Positions 17,203 to 25,245 of a stretch of 64,000 bases of DNA are shown piece by piece (positions within the stretch are counted from its first letter, which is position 1; every line of letters begins with the position of its first letter). The notes under the pieces are model-generated. The model saw only the letters and a program-made list of their open reading frames with translations, had not been told where the DNA came from and searched no databases. The position numbers were made by a program, and so were the translations under genes. Source of the stretch: Caulobacter sp. SL161. GTDB taxonomy: Bacteria; Pseudomonadota; Alphaproteobacteria; Caulobacterales; Caulobacteraceae. The stretch is from NCBI RefSeq assembly GCF_026672375.1, contig NZ_JAPPRA010000001.1, positions 248,001-312,000 of the forward strand, given 5' to 3'.

Positions 17203-18909
17203 TCAGCCGGCGGCGCTCAGCGCCTGGGGCGTAGGAAAGGTCAGCCGCACTGTCAGGCCGCGCGGCTCGCGGGTCTCGAACGCGACCTGGCCGCGAAGCT
17301 GGCGCGCAAAGGCGGTCATCAGGGTGCGCCCGACGCCTCCGCCCAGGCTCTCGACGGCCCCCGGACCATCGTCGCTGATCGACAGCTCGGCCTCCTCGCC
17401 CCGCACGTGGAAACCGACGACCAGGGTCCCACCGCTTGGTCCGAAGGCATGCTTCTGGGCGTTGGTGATGGCCTCGACCGCGAACAGGGCGATCGGCGCC
17501 AGGCGATCCGGATCAATGACCAGCGGGTCGGCGTGAACCTCCGTCCGCACCAGCCCGCCTCCGCCGCCGAGGCCGCCCATGTCGCCGGCCAGCAGCTGAG
17601 CCGTCAGCTCTTCGAGGAACGGACGCAGATCGACCCGCTTCAGATCGGGGCCCTGGTAGAGCGCGCGATAGATCTGGGCCAGGGCGGTGATGCGCTGGCG
17701 CGTGTCGTTCATCGCCGCCTTGGCGGCCGGATCCGACAGGGCCCGCTGCTGCATGTTCAGCAGCGAGGTGATGATCTGCAGGTTGTTCTTCACCCGGTGA
17801 TGGATCTCGCGCATCAGCGCGTCCTTCTCGGCTAGGCTGTCCATCAGCGAGGCGTCGCGGGCGACGATCCCGCCGGCCATGGCGTCCAGCGTGGCGGCCA
17901 GTTCGCGGATTTCCGGCGGCGCGCGCTCGGCCTGCAGCGGCCGCACGGTGAAGCGGCCCCGGGCATAGATGGCCGCCACGCGCTGCAGATAGACGATCCA
18001 GCGGATCACGCCGCGCTCGGCCGCGTACAGCACCGCCCCCAGCGCCAGGAAGAAGGCCAGCAGGGGCAGCAGCAGGCGCGAGATCGGATTGATCGACGCC
18101 CAGGACAAAAGGCCCGGCGACGGCGCCGACAGGATCACGAACACGTGGTCGTCGACCAGCGGCGCGGCGGAATAGTTGCGGCTATGACCTTCGAGATCGG
18201 CGCCGCTCCACATCACCGACTTGTCGCGCGCCGCAATCTGTCGCCAGTCCAGCTGCGGCGCCCCGAACGCCTGTGGACGGGTGGCGGCGAACACCCGGCC
18301 GTTGTAATCGGCCAGGGCCACCTCCGCGCCTTCGGGCATGAAGCGATTGGTGGTCTGGAGCTTCAGCTCGCGCAAGGTCAGCACGGCGGCCATCGCCCCG
18401 TCGAAGCGCTCGGGGGTCCCCGCGCGGACGGCGGCCAGCATCGCCGGTTCGTCGGCATAGACCACGCCCGGCGCAGAGGCGACGACCATATCCTCACTGG
18501 CCCGCAGCGCCTGGAACCAGGGGCGCGCGCCGCGCTGGGGATCGTACGGAGTCGTCGCCGCCGCGCAGGACACCCGGCCGCGCGCATCAAAGCGGATCAG
18601 GTTGGCGTAGCCCGGCAGCCGGGCGCGGACGTCGGCCAGGCGCTGGGCGCACTCCAGGCCCACCGAGCCGGGACCCAGGGTCTGCAGAAGGACGCCCGCC
18701 GCCTCGATGCGGGCCCGGGCGATGGTGGCGCTGTGTCCGGCCGCGAGCTCCAGGCTCTGGCGGCGCGCGTCCGCCTCCGCCCGGAAGGCGAAGATCGACT
18801 GCAACCCGCCCAGGATCAGAACAGGCAGCAGGGCCACGCAGAGCGCCATGGCCAGCCGGACGCGGATCGAGGTGACGGCCCGCGCGGCGCGGCCGGTAAA
18901 GGCGGTCAC
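17203..18909 (-). CDS. phyK: General stress response sensor histidine kinase PhyK
   Basis: 568-aa membrane kinase of the HisKA_2/HWE type. TM1 lies at about residues 18-42, a periplasmic sensor at 43-280, TM2 near 285-310, then a HAMP-like linker. The phospho-acceptor is His371 in EIHHRVKNNLQIITSLLNMQ, followed by an ATPase domain with VEAITNAQKHAF (N box) and SISDDGPG. It phosphorylates PhyR, starting the partner switch that frees SigT. Its ATG overlaps the sigT stop by 4 bases. The order nepR-sigT-phyK and divergent phyR is the C. crescentus arrangement. Confidence 0.94.
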   Translation of the reverse strand: MTAFTGRAARAVTSIRVRLAMALCVALLPVLILGGLQSIFAFRAEADARRQSLELAAGHSATIARARIEAAGVLLQTLGPGSVGLECAQRLADVRARLPGYANLIRFDARGRVSCAAATTPYDPQRGARPWFQALRASEDMVVASAPGVVYADEPAMLAAVRAGTPERFDGAMAAVLTLRELKLQTTNRFMPEGAEVALADYNGRVFAATRPQAFGAPQLDWRQIAARDKSVMWSGADLEGHSRNYSAAPLVDDHVFVILSAPSPGLLSWASINPISRLLLPLLAFFLALGAVLYAAERGVIRWIVYLQRVAAIYARGRFTVRPLQAERAPPEIRELAATLDAMAGGIVARDASLMDSLAEKDALMREIHHRVKNNLQIITSLLNMQQRALSDPAAKAAMNDTRQRITALAQIYRALYQGPDLKRVDLRPFLEELTAQLLAGDMGGLGGGGGLVRTEVHADPLVIDPDRLAPIALFAVEAITNAQKHAFGPSGGTLVVGFHVRGEEAELSISDDGPGAVESLGGGVGRTLMTAFARQLRGQVAFETREPRGLTVRLTFPTPQALSAAG

Positions 18910-19511
18910 CGCAAGGCGCTCAATCGCTCCGCGTCGGCCAGGATCGCCCGCATCGCATCCCCCGCCGCCGCCCCATCACGGTCATAGGCGCCGCTCTCAA
19001 GGATCGCCTGCAACGCCCGACGCGCGCGGCTGACCCGGCTCTTCACCGTGCCAACGGCGCAATTACAGATTTCGGCCGCCTCCTCGTAGGCGAAGCCGCC
19101 GGCCCCGACCAGGATCAGCGCTTCGCGCTGTTCGGCGGGCAGCATCGACAGGCCCTGGCGCAGTTCGTCCAGCGCCACCGGGGCCTCCGGATCGTCCACG
19201 GCCACCAGGGTGCGTTCGGCCGCTTCCTGGTCGAGCTGGCTCTGGCGCCAGCTACGCCGCTTTTCCGAATAGAACTGGTTGCGCAGGATCATGAAGGTCC
19301 AGGCCTTCATATTGGTGCCCAACTGGAAACTCGCCCGCGCGTCCCAGGCCTTCATCATCGCGTCCTGCGCCAGATCGTCGGCTGCGGTAGGATCACCGGT
19401 GAGGGTGCGCGCAAAAGCGCGAAGGTGCGGGATCAGCGCCACCAGCTCGTGCTTGAAGCTGTTGTCCCGGACCGGATCCGGCGGCGAGCGTCCGATCTGT
19501 TCCGCGACCAT
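18906..19511 (-). CDS. sigT: ECF sigma factor SigT (EcfG)
   Basis: 201-aa EcfG-class sigma factor directing the general stress response. Region 2 is AADDLAQDAMMKAWDARASF and MKAWTFMILRNQFYSEKRR; region 4 is LPAEQREALILVGAGGFAYEEAAEICNCAVGTVKSRVSRAR, quoted here in parts: AEICNCAVGTVKSRVSRARR is the helix-turn-helix. It recognises GGAAC-N16/17-CGTT. It begins 2 bases after the nepR stop with its ribosome site (GGGGGCGAG) inside the end of nepR, so sigma and anti-sigma are coupled. A phyK start overlaps its end. Confidence 0.96.
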   Translation of the reverse strand: MVAEQIGRSPPDPVRDNSFKHELVALIPHLRAFARTLTGDPTAADDLAQDAMMKAWDARASFQLGTNMKAWTFMILRNQFYSEKRRSWRQSQLDQEAAERTLVAVDDPEAPVALDELRQGLSMLPAEQREALILVGAGGFAYEEAAEICNCAVGTVKSRVSRARRALQAILESGAYDRDGAAAGDAMRAILADAERLSALR

Positions 19512-19513
19512 GC

Positions 19514-19720
19514 CTACTCGCCCCCCGCCGGACGCTCGGCCTTGCGGAGGATGGCGAGAAATTCGTCGGGCACCGGCTCGTTGACGACCTCGTCGAACAT
19601 CTGCCGCAGCTTGACGCCGATCGCCTGCTGGCGAAGGCGTGCTTCATCCAGCGCCGCAGCGCCCTTGCGTTTGTCTTCCATCGGTACGTGTTCGATCATG
19701 TCCTCGACGCCGAAGTTCAT
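19514..19720 (-). CDS. nepR: Anti-sigma factor NepR
   Basis: About 68 aa. The conserved NepR core is QAIGVKLRQMFDEVVNEPVP followed by DEFLAILRKAE, two helices that bind SigT in unstressed cells and phospho-PhyR under stress. Starts are uncertain: ATG 19720 (MNFGVEDM) is preferred, with GGGGG about 10 bases upstream, but in-frame ATGs at 19765, 19699 and 19681 also exist; only the part after 19681 is well conserved in the family. First gene of the nepR-sigT-phyK operon, behind a SigT promoter, so it is autoregulated. Confidence 0.93.
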   Translation of the reverse strand: MNFGVEDMIEHVPMEDKRKGAAALDEARLRQQAIGVKLRQMFDEVVNEPVPDEFLAILRKAERPAGGE

Positions 19721-19763
19721 CGGCGCCCGCCCCCTTTGGCCGAATGTCTTTCCGCCAGACGAC

Positions 19764-19788
19764 AACGTGGTTTTCCGTACCCGGTTCC
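19764..19788 (-). promoter_or_regulatory. SigT promoter of nepR-sigT-phyK
   Basis: GGAAC (19788-19784 on the minus strand), 16-base spacer, CGTT (19767-19764). Exact match to the EcfG consensus, 44 bases before the chosen nepR start, which implies positive autoregulation. The alternative nepR start at 19765 would overlap it and is therefore unlikely. Confidence 0.85.
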
Positions 19789-19827
19789 ATAAGCTTGGGC
19801 ATAAGATGGCAAAAATCTGCGTAGGGC

Positions 19828-19852
19828 GGAACCGTCGAGTTGAGCGGGCGTT
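19828..19852 (+). promoter_or_regulatory. SigT promoter of phyR
   Basis: GGAAC (19828-19832), 16-base spacer, CGTT (19849-19852): exact EcfG consensus on the plus strand, 75 bases before phyR. A second, weaker GGAAC (19866-19870) with GGTT after 17 bases (19888-19891) follows and may be a tandem promoter. Confidence 0.82.
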
Positions 19853-19926
19853 ATCGACCTTCGACGGAACGGCGTAGCTTCGCCGTTGGTTAGTAGATCT
19901 TCGAAGACACAGAATTGGGAGGGGTC

Positions 19927-20727
19927 ATGAGTCTTCTTGCTCGCTTGGCGCCGCATTTGCCTTACATCCGCCGCTACGCCCGGGCCCTGACCGGCGACCA
20001 GGCGACCGGCGACCACTATGTGCGTGTGGCGCTGGAGGCCCTGGCGGCGGGCGAGCTTGTGCTGGACGCGAACCTGTCGCCTCGCGTGGCGCTTTACCGG
20101 GTTTTCCACGCCATCTGGCTCAGCTCCGGGGCCAAGTTGGAAATGGGTCACGACCAGGGCCTACACGCAGGTGACGACGCCGCCCAGCGCCTGATGCGCA
20201 TCGCGCCGCGCTCGCGTCAGGCGTTCCTGCTGACGGCCCTGGAAGGATTCACGCCCACCGAAGCCGCCCAGATCCTGGACTGCGACTTCGGCGAGGTGGA
20301 GCGGCTGATCGGTGACGCCCAGGCCGAGATCGACGCCGAACTGGCGACCGAGGTCCTGATCATCGAGGACGAGCCCGTCATCGCCGCCGACATCGAGGCG
20401 CTGGTCCGCGAGCTGGGCCATGACGTCACCGACATCGCCGCTACGCGCGGCGAGGCGCTCGAGGCCGTCACCCGCCGGACGCCTGGCCTTGTGCTGGCGG
20501 ACATCCAGCTGGCCGACGGTTCGTCGGGCATCGATGCGGTCAAGGACATCCTGGGGCGCATGGACGTGCCGGTGATCTTCATCACCGCCTTCCCCGAGCG
20601 CCTGCTGACCGGCGAGCGTCCCGAGCCGACCTTCCTGATCACCAAGCCGTTCCAGCCCGAAACGGTGAAGGCGGCCATCGGTCAGGCGCTGTTCTTCCAT
20701 CCGCGCCGCACCGCCAAGGCGGCCTGA
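19927..20727 (+). CDS. phyR: General stress anti-anti-sigma response regulator PhyR
   Basis: 266-aa PhyR: an N-terminal sigma-like domain (residues 1-135, ECF sigma mimic with FLLTALEGFTPTEAAQILD) fused to a C-terminal receiver (VLIIEDEPVIAADIEALV; phospho-acceptor Asp192 in LADIQLADGSSG; Lys in ITKPFQPE). After phosphorylation by PhyK the sigma-like part captures NepR and releases SigT. ATG 19927 follows TTGGGAGGGG and gives Asp192, the number known in C. crescentus. Divergent from nepR-sigT-phyK with opposing SigT promoters between them; ends at a strong terminator. Confidence 0.97.
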   Translation: MSLLARLAPHLPYIRRYARALTGDQATGDHYVRVALEALAAGELVLDANLSPRVALYRVFHAIWLSSGAKLEMGHDQGLHAGDDAAQRLMRIAPRSRQAFLLTALEGFTPTEAAQILDCDFGEVERLIGDAQAEIDAELATEVLIIEDEPVIAADIEALVRELGHDVTDIAATRGEALEAVTRRTPGLVLADIQLADGSSGIDAVKDILGRMDVPVIFITAFPERLLTGERPEPTFLITKPFQPETVKAAIGQALFFHPRRTAKAA

Positions 20728-20752
20728 GGGCTTTAGGCTGATCGTCGAATGG

Positions 20753-20782
20753 AAACGGCCTCCCTCAGGGGAGGCCGTTTTT
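20753..20782 (+). terminator. Terminator after phyR
   Basis: Perfect 12-bp stem AAACGGCCTCCC (20753-20764) with GGGAGGCCGTTT (20769-20780), loop TCAG, followed by TT. Confidence 0.85.
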
Positions 20783-20822
20783 CGTTGGCTTTGCCGACGT
20801 CAGGCGCCGAGTGTCGTCCGCG

Positions 20823-20899
20823 TCCTTCGACAAGCTGAGGGTGAGGACGGCGGCTGGCCTCGGAGCACACGAAATCCTCATCCTGAGCTTGTCGAAAGA
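20823..20899. repeat. REP-like inverted repeat
   Basis: Arm TCCTTCGACAAGCTGAGG at 20823-20840 (extending to 20847) faces its near-complement CCTGAGCTTGTCGAAAGA at 20882-20899 (arm from 20875). The CTTCGACAAGCTCAGG core is a widespread intergenic repeat in alphaproteobacteria. It lies between the ends of phyR and the lipocalin gene, where it may act as a terminator or mRNA end. Confidence 0.75.
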
Positions 20900-20917
20900 C
20901 GAGGATTTCCATCCCGA

Positions 20918-21463
20918 TCAACCCGGCGGCTGCTTGGTCGGGCGCAGCAGGCCGACATCGTAGCCCAGCGCCTTGGCCCGCGCGGTCAGCGCCACGCGGT
21001 CGGCGTCGGTCGGGGGCTGACGCGACAGCAGCCACAGATAGCGCCCGGAGCCCTCGCCGACGATCGCCCAGCTGTAGTCGTCGGCATGGTCCATCACCCA
21101 GTAGTCGCCGAAGAACGGGCCAAAGAAGCTGACCTTCAGCTTGGCGTTGGTCGCGGTGTCGACGACCTTGGCCTTGCCCTCCGCCGTGCGGACCGGCCCA
21201 TCGACCGCGTCCTGGCGGCAGGTGTTGAACACCCGGATCAGGCCGTCGGGACGCCTGGAGTACTCGGCTGTGACGCCCTCGCAGCCCTTCTGGAAGCGCA
21301 TGTCATAGCGCGCCACCTCGTACCACTTGCCCAGATAGCGATCGACCTCGACCGACTTGGCCGGCTGCGGCGGGTTGGGATTGCCGACCGGCCCTGACGC
21401 GCAGGCGGTCAGGATAGCGGTCAGCGATAGGGCGGCGGGCAGGGCGAGCAGCGACTTGCGCAT
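20918..21463 (-). CDS. blc: Outer membrane lipocalin lipoprotein (Blc-like)
   Basis: 181-aa bacterial lipocalin. A signal peptide ends in the lipobox LTACASG (Cys lipidated). The lipocalin signature VDRYLGKWYEVARYD follows near residue 45, with the second structural motif around FFGDYWVMDHADDYSWAIVG and a C-terminal LWLLSRQP with the conserved Arg. Such proteins bind fatty acids or lysophospholipids and protect the envelope. ATG 21463 has GGAG 6 bases upstream. A candidate SigT promoter lies 70 bases before the start, overlapping the terminator of the upstream gene. Confidence 0.92.
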   Translation of the reverse strand: MRKSLLALPAALSLTAILTACASGPVGNPNPPQPAKSVEVDRYLGKWYEVARYDMRFQKGCEGVTAEYSRRPDGLIRVFNTCRQDAVDGPVRTAEGKAKVVDTATNAKLKVSFFGPFFGDYWVMDHADDYSWAIVGEGSGRYLWLLSRQPPTDADRVALTARAKALGYDVGLLRPTKQPPG

Positions 21464-21532
21464 GGAATCTCCGGAAAGACGTCGCCCTGCGATACGCGCT
21501 GAGCGCTCCGGCGGACGCTGGCGGACCACCGA

Positions 21533-21558
21533 AACGAAAACCGCCCCGCCGGGGTTCC
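21533..21558 (-). promoter_or_regulatory. Candidate SigT promoter of the lipocalin gene
   Basis: Minus strand GGAAC (21558-21554), 17-base spacer, CGTT (21536-21533). The -35 falls in the loop of the upstream terminator hairpin and the -10 right after its T run, so chance similarity has to be considered; the GSR locus next door makes the reading plausible. Confidence 0.5.
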
Positions 21559-21568
21559 GGCGGGGCGG
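21537..21568 (-). terminator. Terminator of the di-iron protein gene
   Basis: Perfect 12-bp GC stem (21541-21552 with 21557-21568) and a four-base loop, followed by TTTT on the minus strand; 27 bases after the stop codon. Confidence 0.8.
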
Positions 21569-21594
21569 GGCGACGTCTTCGGGAGGTGGGATCC

Positions 21595-22722
21595 CTACTC
21601 GGCCGCGATGCTGACCGGCGCGACGGGGCGGTCCTTGAAGTTGATGGCCTGAAGATAGCGGATGCCCTCTTCGGCGATGTCGTCGCCGACCATGCGCTCG
21701 CCTTCATCCTTCAGTTCGGCCAGGTCGACATACATGGCGTAGAAGGCCTTGGTGCGGTCGGTGATGATGCCGGCGTTCAGCAGGGTCTTGACCAGCACCC
21801 GGAAGATGTTGGTCTGCTCCTTCATGTTCTCCCGACGCACGTCGTCGGTCATGATCTTCCCGTACTCCTCGACCACCTTGTCAGGATCCAGGCCAAACTC
21901 ACGGTAGAGATCCAGCTGCTGGTGCGGCGAGACGAGGTTGAACAGCAGGGTCTGGAAGCAGTGCGCCGCCCAGTCCTCGATGATCGCGTGCTCTTCGGGC
22001 GACAGCTTGGGCACGGTGCGGTCGGCCCAGATCTTCCCGAACTTGTGGTGGAAGGCCTCGTCGGTCATCACCAGCTGCAGCAGCTTCTTGCCGACCGGAT
22101 CATTGATGTTGTTGTAGAAAGTGGCGAAGGCGCCCATGGCCAGGCCTTCCACCAGCATCTGCATGCCGATGATCTTCTTGTAGACCTCGGGCGAGCCAAT
22201 GATCTCGACCAGCAGGGTCTTCAGGGCCGGACCGCACTCGACCGGCTTGCCCCAGCGGGCCTTGATGTACTTGGCGAAGGCCGTGACGTGGCGGGCCTCT
22301 TCGCGGGTCTGGTTGGCGGCGTACTCCTGCGCGCCCTGGTCCTTCAGCACGTGGCACAGGCTGGCCGACAGGTTCAGCGCGCCTTGCTCGCCGTGCAGGA
22401 TCGACGAGAAGTTCCGCAGCACCGACTGGTTGATGAAGCGCGTGCGGACCTTCGGATCCGACAGGTGGTTCGAGACATAGTCGGTCGACAGGGCGATGAC
22501 CATTTCCTCGGGAACCAGCGGCTGGTTCTCCATGTCGAACGGCTCGTCGAAATCGATATAGGCCTTGTCCAGCGGATCCCAGAAGTGGTCGTGGGTCGCG
22601 GAAATGATCTTGTCGAACGCGGTCGAGCGGTTGTTGTACCGGTCAAGTTCGAGCATCGACTCGAAATCGTCCGGCGCCACCGCGTCGTACATGGCGTCCT
22701 TGGTGATGTTCTTGTCGGTCAT
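21595..22722 (-). CDS. Ferritin-like di-iron carboxylate protein
   Basis: 375-aa helical protein with two di-iron half-sites of the R2/AurF type: Glu112 with E142-A-R-H145, and Glu192 with E222-A-F-H225, each Glu separated by 29 residues from its ExxH. This geometry is seen in ribonucleotide reductase R2, AurF-type N-oxygenases and R2-like ligand-binding oxidases. No radical-bearing Tyr can be assigned by eye, so it is not called NrdB. A FixK-type site about 100 bases upstream suggests induction at low oxygen. It is divergent from a sirtuin gene. Biological role unknown. Confidence 0.8.
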   Translation of the reverse strand: MTDKNITKDAMYDAVAPDDFESMLELDRYNNRSTAFDKIISATHDHFWDPLDKAYIDFDEPFDMENQPLVPEEMVIALSTDYVSNHLSDPKVRTRFINQSVLRNFSSILHGEQGALNLSASLCHVLKDQGAQEYAANQTREEARHVTAFAKYIKARWGKPVECGPALKTLLVEIIGSPEVYKKIIGMQMLVEGLAMGAFATFYNNINDPVGKKLLQLVMTDEAFHHKFGKIWADRTVPKLSPEEHAIIEDWAAHCFQTLLFNLVSPHQQLDLYREFGLDPDKVVEEYGKIMTDDVRRENMKEQTNIFRVLVKTLLNAGIITDRTKAFYAMYVDLAELKDEGERMVGDDIAEEGIRYLQAINFKDRPVAPVSIAAE

Positions 22723-22818
22723 GGCGGCGCTCCCTAATTCGGCCGTTCGTCATGATGGATGGCGCCGAGGCCCGTCTTGCGCGCGCCTTCGACTATCTAA
22801 ACACTGTCAACTCAAGAC

Positions 22819-22832
22819 TTGATCGCGGTCAA
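22819..22832. promoter_or_regulatory. FixK/FNR-type binding site
   Basis: TTGATCGCGGTCAA contains the FixK consensus TTGA-N6-TCAA exactly. If it acts as a class II activator site (centre near -41) on the minus strand, the start of transcription falls near 22784, with a TAGATA/GATAGT -10 at 22792-22799, giving a 60-base leader for the di-iron gene. The sirtuin gene starts 54 bases away on the other side. Confidence 0.6.
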
Positions 22833-22885
22833 ATGAAAAATGACGCCGCCGTCAGGTTCGCGCCTCAGGGGTATTGCGAGGGATC

Positions 22886-23590
22886 ATGAAAGTCTTCGTT
22901 CTGACGGGCGCCGGCGTCTCGGCCGAGAGCGGTCTGGGCACCTTCCGCGACAAGGACGGCGTCTGGACGAAGTACGACCTGAACGAGGTGGCGACGCCGC
23001 AGGGCTTCGCGCGCAATCCGGCCCTGGTGCGCGACTTCTACAACGCCCGCCGCGCCAACCTTGCCGAGGCCCGACCGAATGCGGCGCATGAGGCGCTGGC
23101 GCGGCTGGAGGCGGGCCTCGCGAGTCGCGGCGGCGAGTTGTTCCTCTGCACCCAGAATGTCGACGACCTGCACGAAAAGGCCGGGTGCCGGCGCGTGATC
23201 CACATGCATGGCGAACTGGCCGTCACTCGCTGTCACCATTGCGAGGCGACCTGGCCCGATACGGGACCGCTGTCGCCCGACACCGTCTGCGCCGCCTGCG
23301 GACGCGATGGCGGGGCCCGGCCTCATGTCGTCTGGTTCGGCGAGATCCCGCTGTTCATGGACGAGATCGAGGACGCCCTCTCGCGCGCCGACCTCTTCGT
23401 CTCGATCGGCACCTCGGGCTCGGTCTATCCGGCCGCCGGCTTCGTGGCCGAGGCGCGGGCGATGGGGATTTCGACCTGCGAGATCAATCTGGAGCCCTCT
23501 GCCAACGCCTATGTGTTCGACGAGAAGCTCTACGGACCCGCCACCGAGGTCGTGCCGGCCTGGGTGGAGCGGCTGCTGTCGAAGCTCTAG
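22886..23590 (+). CDS. cobB: NAD-dependent protein deacylase (sirtuin, CobB)
   Basis: 234-aa class III sirtuin. NAD-binding GAGVSAESGLGTFRD, catalytic His in IHMHGEL, and TQNVDDLHEKAG are intact. Zinc ligands are CHHC and CAAC. Tyr52 and Arg55 (FYNARR) correspond to the Y-x-x-R pair that lets E. coli CobB and human SIRT5 accept succinyl- and malonyl-lysine, so a desuccinylase activity is likely besides deacetylation. ATG 22886 has GAGGG upstream. Its stop codon shares the CTAG with the stop of the convergent methyltransferase gene. Confidence 0.94.
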   Translation: MKVFVLTGAGVSAESGLGTFRDKDGVWTKYDLNEVATPQGFARNPALVRDFYNARRANLAEARPNAAHEALARLEAGLASRGGELFLCTQNVDDLHEKAGCRRVIHMHGELAVTRCHHCEATWPDTGPLSPDTVCAACGRDGGARPHVVWFGEIPLFMDEIEDALSRADLFVSIGTSGSVYPAAGFVAEARAMGISTCEINLEPSANAYVFDEKLYGPATEVVPAWVERLLSKL

Positions 23591-24210
23591 GCCGGCCGCG
23601 CCACGCCCCATTCGCACCAGCCCAGAGGCCGGGGCGTCTTGGGCATGTAGCGCTGTTCGACCTCGTCCAGCGCAAAGCCGGCCGCCTCGACGGCGCTCGC
23701 CACCGGCCGCGTCAGGTGACAGCCGCCGGCCATCCGCTTCCAGAGCGGTTCGAGGCGACGTTGCCAGCGCGAGACCTCGGCGTCGGGCGACAGGCCGTGC
23801 TCGCAGAACAGGAAGCGACCATGGGGGCGTAGCACGCGGCGCGCCTCGGCCAGCACCGCCGTGGGCGATCGCACCGAACACAGGGTGAAGGTGCACAGCA
23901 CGGTGTCGAAGCTGGCGTCGGCGAAGGGCAGGCGCTCGGCCTCGCCGGCCTGGATGTCGACGACCAGGCCGTCTGGACGCGGCGCCTGCTCGGCGATCGC
24001 CCGCAGCTCGGGCGAGGGGTCAACGCCCGTCACGCGCTTTGCCTTGGTCGGGTCGTAATAGGCCAGGTTCAGGCCCCCGCCGATCCCCAGCTCCAGCACC
24101 TCGCCCTCGGCGCGGGGCGCGACGCGCCGCCGCTGAGCCTGGATCGCCGGCGCGCCGCACGCGCAGCACAGCAGCTTCGGCAGGATGTGACGCTCGTACC
24201 AGCTGGCCAT
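23587..24210 (-). CDS. Class I SAM-dependent methyltransferase
   Basis: 207-aa methyltransferase of the UbiE/methyltransferase-11 type. Motif I is VLELGIGGGLNLAYYD, motif II GVDPSPELRAIA, then AERLPFADASFDTVLCTFTLC. Near the N-terminus two cysteine pairs (LLCCACG) are unusual and could bind metal or be structural. Homologous proteins are often annotated as phospholipid or generic methyltransferases; the substrate is not determinable. ATG 24210 follows GGGGAG at good spacing. It overlaps the cobB stop by 4 bases tail to tail. Confidence 0.88.
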   Translation of the reverse strand: MASWYERHILPKLLCCACGAPAIQAQRRRVAPRAEGEVLELGIGGGLNLAYYDPTKAKRVTGVDPSPELRAIAEQAPRPDGLVVDIQAGEAERLPFADASFDTVLCTFTLCSVRSPTAVLAEARRVLRPHGRFLFCEHGLSPDAEVSRWQRRLEPLWKRMAGGCHLTRPVASAVEAAGFALDEVEQRYMPKTPRPLGWCEWGVARPA

Positions 24211-24271
24211 TTTGGATCTCCCCGCATCAGGAGAGCGGCCGGGCGGGTCGAAGGTCAAGCCACGTCGGCGA

Positions 24272-24679
24272 TCAGACGCGCCCTTCCAGCGCCGCCAGCA
24301 CGGCCGGCTGCAGACGCGCCAGCTCGGCCAGCCGCTCGACCAGCGCCTCGCGGCTGTCCAGGGCCAGGCCGTCGCGCAGCCGGGCCATCCGGTCCTTGAC
24401 CTTGCCAAGATCAGCGGCGTTGGCGGCGCTGACCACGGCCGCCTGGTGCTTGCACGCGCCGAACTTCTCAAAGCCGGGGCAGGTGCAGGTCCCCTCGCCC
24501 GCCGGCGCCCACAGCTGCACGACATAGAGGTCGCCGACGCTCCCGGTGACGTGCGCGGTGACCTTGTCATCCTCGAGCGCGACGAGGTCGACCGCGCCCG
24601 CCTCGGCCATGGCCACGCCGGTATCGAACCAGCGCTCGTCCATGCGCTCGCGCCAGGCTTCGGTGTCGAAGAAGCTCAT
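24272..24679 (-). CDS. SWIM zinc-finger protein
   Basis: 135-aa protein with the SWIM motif CTCPGFEKFGACKH (C-x-C-xn-C-x-H), residues about 64-77, a zinc-binding fold thought to bind DNA or proteins. The preceding part has a beta-rich VTAHVTGSVGDLYVVQL module typical of SWIM proteins; the C-terminus is helical. It overlaps the upstream zincin gene by 4 bases (24676-24679), so the two are coupled. Function unknown. Confidence 0.82.
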   Translation of the reverse strand: MSFFDTEAWRERMDERWFDTGVAMAEAGAVDLVALEDDKVTAHVTGSVGDLYVVQLWAPAGEGTCTCPGFEKFGACKHQAAVVSAANAADLGKVKDRMARLRDGLALDSREALVERLAELARLQPAVLAALEGRV

Positions 24680-25077
24680 GCCTCGTCCTCGATGCGGTGA
24701 ATGTCGTCGTCCGACAGGCCAAAATGGTGGCCGATCTCATGGATCAGCACATGGGTGATCAGATCCCCCAGGCTGACGTCGCCGCGTTCGGCCCACTCGT
24801 CCAGGATCGGCCGGCGATAGAGAAAGACCCGCGAGGGCTCGGCCCCGAAGTCCAGCACCGAGCGGCTGCTCAGATCCACGCCCTGATAGAGCCCCGTCAG
24901 CTCGAAGGCGTCCTCGATGCCGAGGCTGTCCAGAACCTCTTCGCTCGGAAAGTCGTCGACCCGGATCACCACCTCGCCGGCGAGGTGGCGGAATTCGGCG
25001 GGCAGGTCGTCGAAGGCCTGCTTGGCCAGGAGGGCGAAATCGTCGAGCGAGGGGGCGAGGCGATCGGACCAGGTCAT
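24676..25077 (-). CDS. Zincin-like metallopeptidase family protein (Zincin_1)
   Basis: 133-aa protein of the short minimal-zincin family (DUF1025/PF06262). The zinc motif HVLIHEIGHHFGLSD supplies HExxH with a third His ligand, and the preceding FLYRRPILDEWAER is family typical. Peptidase activity has rarely been shown for this family. ATG 25077 is chosen; a GTG at 25086 is possible. It is coupled to the SWIM gene and divergent from divL, sharing the 168-base region that has two CcrM sites. Confidence 0.85.
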   Translation of the reverse strand: MTWSDRLAPSLDDFALLAKQAFDDLPAEFRHLAGEVVIRVDDFPSEEVLDSLGIEDAFELTGLYQGVDLSSRSVLDFGAEPSRVFLYRRPILDEWAERGDVSLGDLITHVLIHEIGHHFGLSDDDIHRIEDEA

Positions 25078-25206
25078 CCCGTTCACATAGAGCGATTGGC
25101 GAAGATCGCCATAGCCGACCGCCGATCTTGCCGACGAACGCAGAAAACGCGACGGACGGCCACACCCGAGCTTGATCGCCCTCTGGTCACGGCCCGACTA
25201 ATCTGG

Positions 25207-25217
25207 GATTCTGATTC
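25207..25217. promoter_or_regulatory. Tandem CcrM methylation sites before divL
   Basis: Two GATTC (GANTC) sites begin at 25207 and 25213, separated by a single base, about 30 bases before the divL start. CcrM methylation of GANTC in promoters is an established cell-cycle control in Caulobacter. Confidence 0.6.
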
Positions 25218-25245
25218 GAAGACCCGCTGGGGTAGCGCGCGCCTG

